A stretch of DNA of 7,467 nt from a bacterium (GTDB taxonomy: Bacteria > UBA3054), in assembly GCA_017538635.1 (NCBI GenBank), contig JAFYIM010000022.1:1-7467 (forward strand), given 5' to 3'. Below, piece after piece: positions 6,586 through 7,467 of the stretch (positions within the stretch are counted from its first letter, which is position 1; each line of letters opens with the position of its first letter). The notes beneath the pieces are model-generated. The model did no database searches and was not told where the DNA came from. It worked only from the letters and a program-made list of their open reading frames with translations. The translations under genes and the position numbers were made by a program.

Positions 6586-7467
6586 ATGCTTTTCAAAAAA
6601 ATTAAAAATCATGGCTTCATCCTGCCGGCCATTTTGATCTTTCTCTCCCTGCTCGGCGCCCTGGCTATCATGTTCGCCCTTGATCTCGGAATGGAAAGAC
6701 AGCTGAGCGAAAGCCAAAACAAAATTGACAGGGAAAAGCTCGTATGCCTCTCCGCCATAGAGCATGTGAAAGCTCTCTTTGAAGCCGCGGAAATAAACCA
6801 TCCCGGCTCCTGGCTGTCAACAGGAAGCGCCGGCCCCTACAGAGTGGACGGCCTTGATTACTCCGTCAAGATCACGCCTATCAAAGACAACGCCTGCTAT
6901 CAGGAATTCTGGGGCGGCGACAATTGGATCAGGCAGAGCGCAGCCTCCCTCGCCTCGCAAAAAGAAATGCTTGCCAATTTGAAACGCGAAAACAAAGACG
7001 CCGAAGACCGTATCCTGGAAAAATTGGCGCTTACCGTTAGCGACGCGTGCGACGAGAACCATTCGCTCCAGGAGAACGCCGGGATCTACGGAGCGGAAGC
7101 CGTGGATTTCTCAGAGATACTGAGCGACGACGGCAGCGAACTGAGATTCGCCTACCGCGCCAACGCGGTCTACAAGGAAAGGGCCGTGACCTCCCTTCCC
7201 TATTTCTACGGCGGCAGAGATTACGATTCCACAGCCCCCGTAACGGAAAGCAGACCGGAACTGAGGGAGCACTTCGATCCAAGAACCGCAAGACATGTTT
7301 TAAAAGACGAATGCAAAAGAGAAAACGGCTCGGTTTACGTGAAACTATCCGCAGACGCCCTTACGGAAGATAATGAAAGCTCTCTTCTGAAAAGCTGGCA
7401 AAAAAAGAAACAGGCGCAGTTCCCCATAAACCATCTCTGGCAAAACTGCCGGATCGCTTTCTTCGGC
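6586..7467 (+). CDS. Putative GspK/PilX-like pseudopilin-type membrane protein (3' end missing)
   Basis: From the ATG at 6586 the frame stays open to the right edge, giving 294 residues without a stop; the C-terminus lies outside the window. The N-terminus has the layout of a type IV pilin-like prepilin: a short basic leader (MLFKKIKNHG, 1-10), a possible prepilin peptidase site G10/F11, then a hydrophobic helix (FILPAILIFLSLLGALAIMF, 11-30). A charged helix follows (about 37-66, ERQLSESQNKIDREKLVCLS). The mature fifth residue is Ala instead of the usual Glu, as is common in GspK and some PilX-like minor pilins that sit at the tip of a secretion pseudopilus or pilus. The remainder is a mixed, hydrophilic, probably periplasmic domain that I do not recognise. 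No GspK globular-domain motif was identified, so an ordinary membrane-anchored protein remains possible. AAAAGG lies 11 bases before the ATG. It is divergent from the helicase gene, 170 bases away. Confidence 0.5.
   Translation, partial: MLFKKIKNHGFILPAILIFLSLLGALAIMFALDLGMERQLSESQNKIDREKLVCLSAIEHVKALFEAAEINHPGSWLSTGSAGPYRVDGLDYSVKITPIKDNACYQEFWGGDNWIRQSAASLASQKEMLANLKRENKDAEDRILEKLALTVSDACDENHSLQENAGIYGAEAVDFSEILSDDGSELRFAYRANAVYKERAVTSLPYFYGGRDYDSTAPVTESRPELREHFDPRTARHVLKDECKRENGSVYVKLSADALTEDNESSLLKSWQKKKQAQFPINHLWQNCRIAFFG

Noticed and set aside
6565..7296. Several minus-strand open frames under the right-hand plus-strand gene
   Set aside because: A single uninterrupted plus-strand frame of 294 codons with a pilin-like start explains the region better; the minus-strand frames are short, overlapping and arginine-rich or featureless.

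Overview
The window holds seven protein-coding genes. They are a run of five closely packed genes on the minus strand (6415 down to 338), flanked by two plus-strand genes that are cut by the window edges (1-332 and 6586-7467). No tRNA, rRNA, CRISPR array or insertion sequence was seen. The organism is probably a Gram-negative bacterium of moderate GC content, because it has an O-antigen ligase/polymerase-type membrane protein and a pseudopilin-like secretion or pilus protein. The HisI variant sequence reminds me of Verrucomicrobiota/Lentisphaerota relatives, but that is recollection and weak taxonomic evidence.

Layout: 1-332 (+) is the 3' end of an unidentified, probably beta-rich protein. 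It converges, with only 5 bp between stop codons, on the end of the minus-strand cluster. Read in its direction of transcription, the cluster is: a UvrD/PcrA superfamily 1 helicase (6415-4151), a DUF362 protein with two C-terminal [4Fe-4S] motifs (4163-2982), a PyrK-type FAD/[2Fe-2S] electron transfer subunit (2977-2207), an O-antigen ligase/polymerase family membrane protein (2225-756) and the histidine-pathway enzyme HisI (748-338). The junctions are a 13-bp overlap, a 4-bp gap, a 19-bp overlap and a 7-bp gap, so one transcript with translational coupling is likely. The AT-rich 170-bp gap at 6416-6585 carries a credible minus-strand sigma70-like promoter (TTGCAA-17-TAAAAT) and repeated GGTAAAA motifs. 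The divergent gene at 6586 runs off the right edge and looks like a GspK/PilX-type pseudopilin.

How the genes fit together: the cluster mixes DNA repair, redox, surface polysaccharide and histidine biosynthesis functions, so it reads as a mixed housekeeping operon and not as a single pathway. The one pair that could form a biochemical unit is the DUF362 ferredoxin protein followed 4 bp later by the PyrK-like reductase, with no pyrD in the window. HisI keeps its zinc cysteines but has lost the usual aspartates of the metal-binding DCDxD segment. These two points are the best leads. I did not find convincing evidence of a wholly new defence or mobile system.
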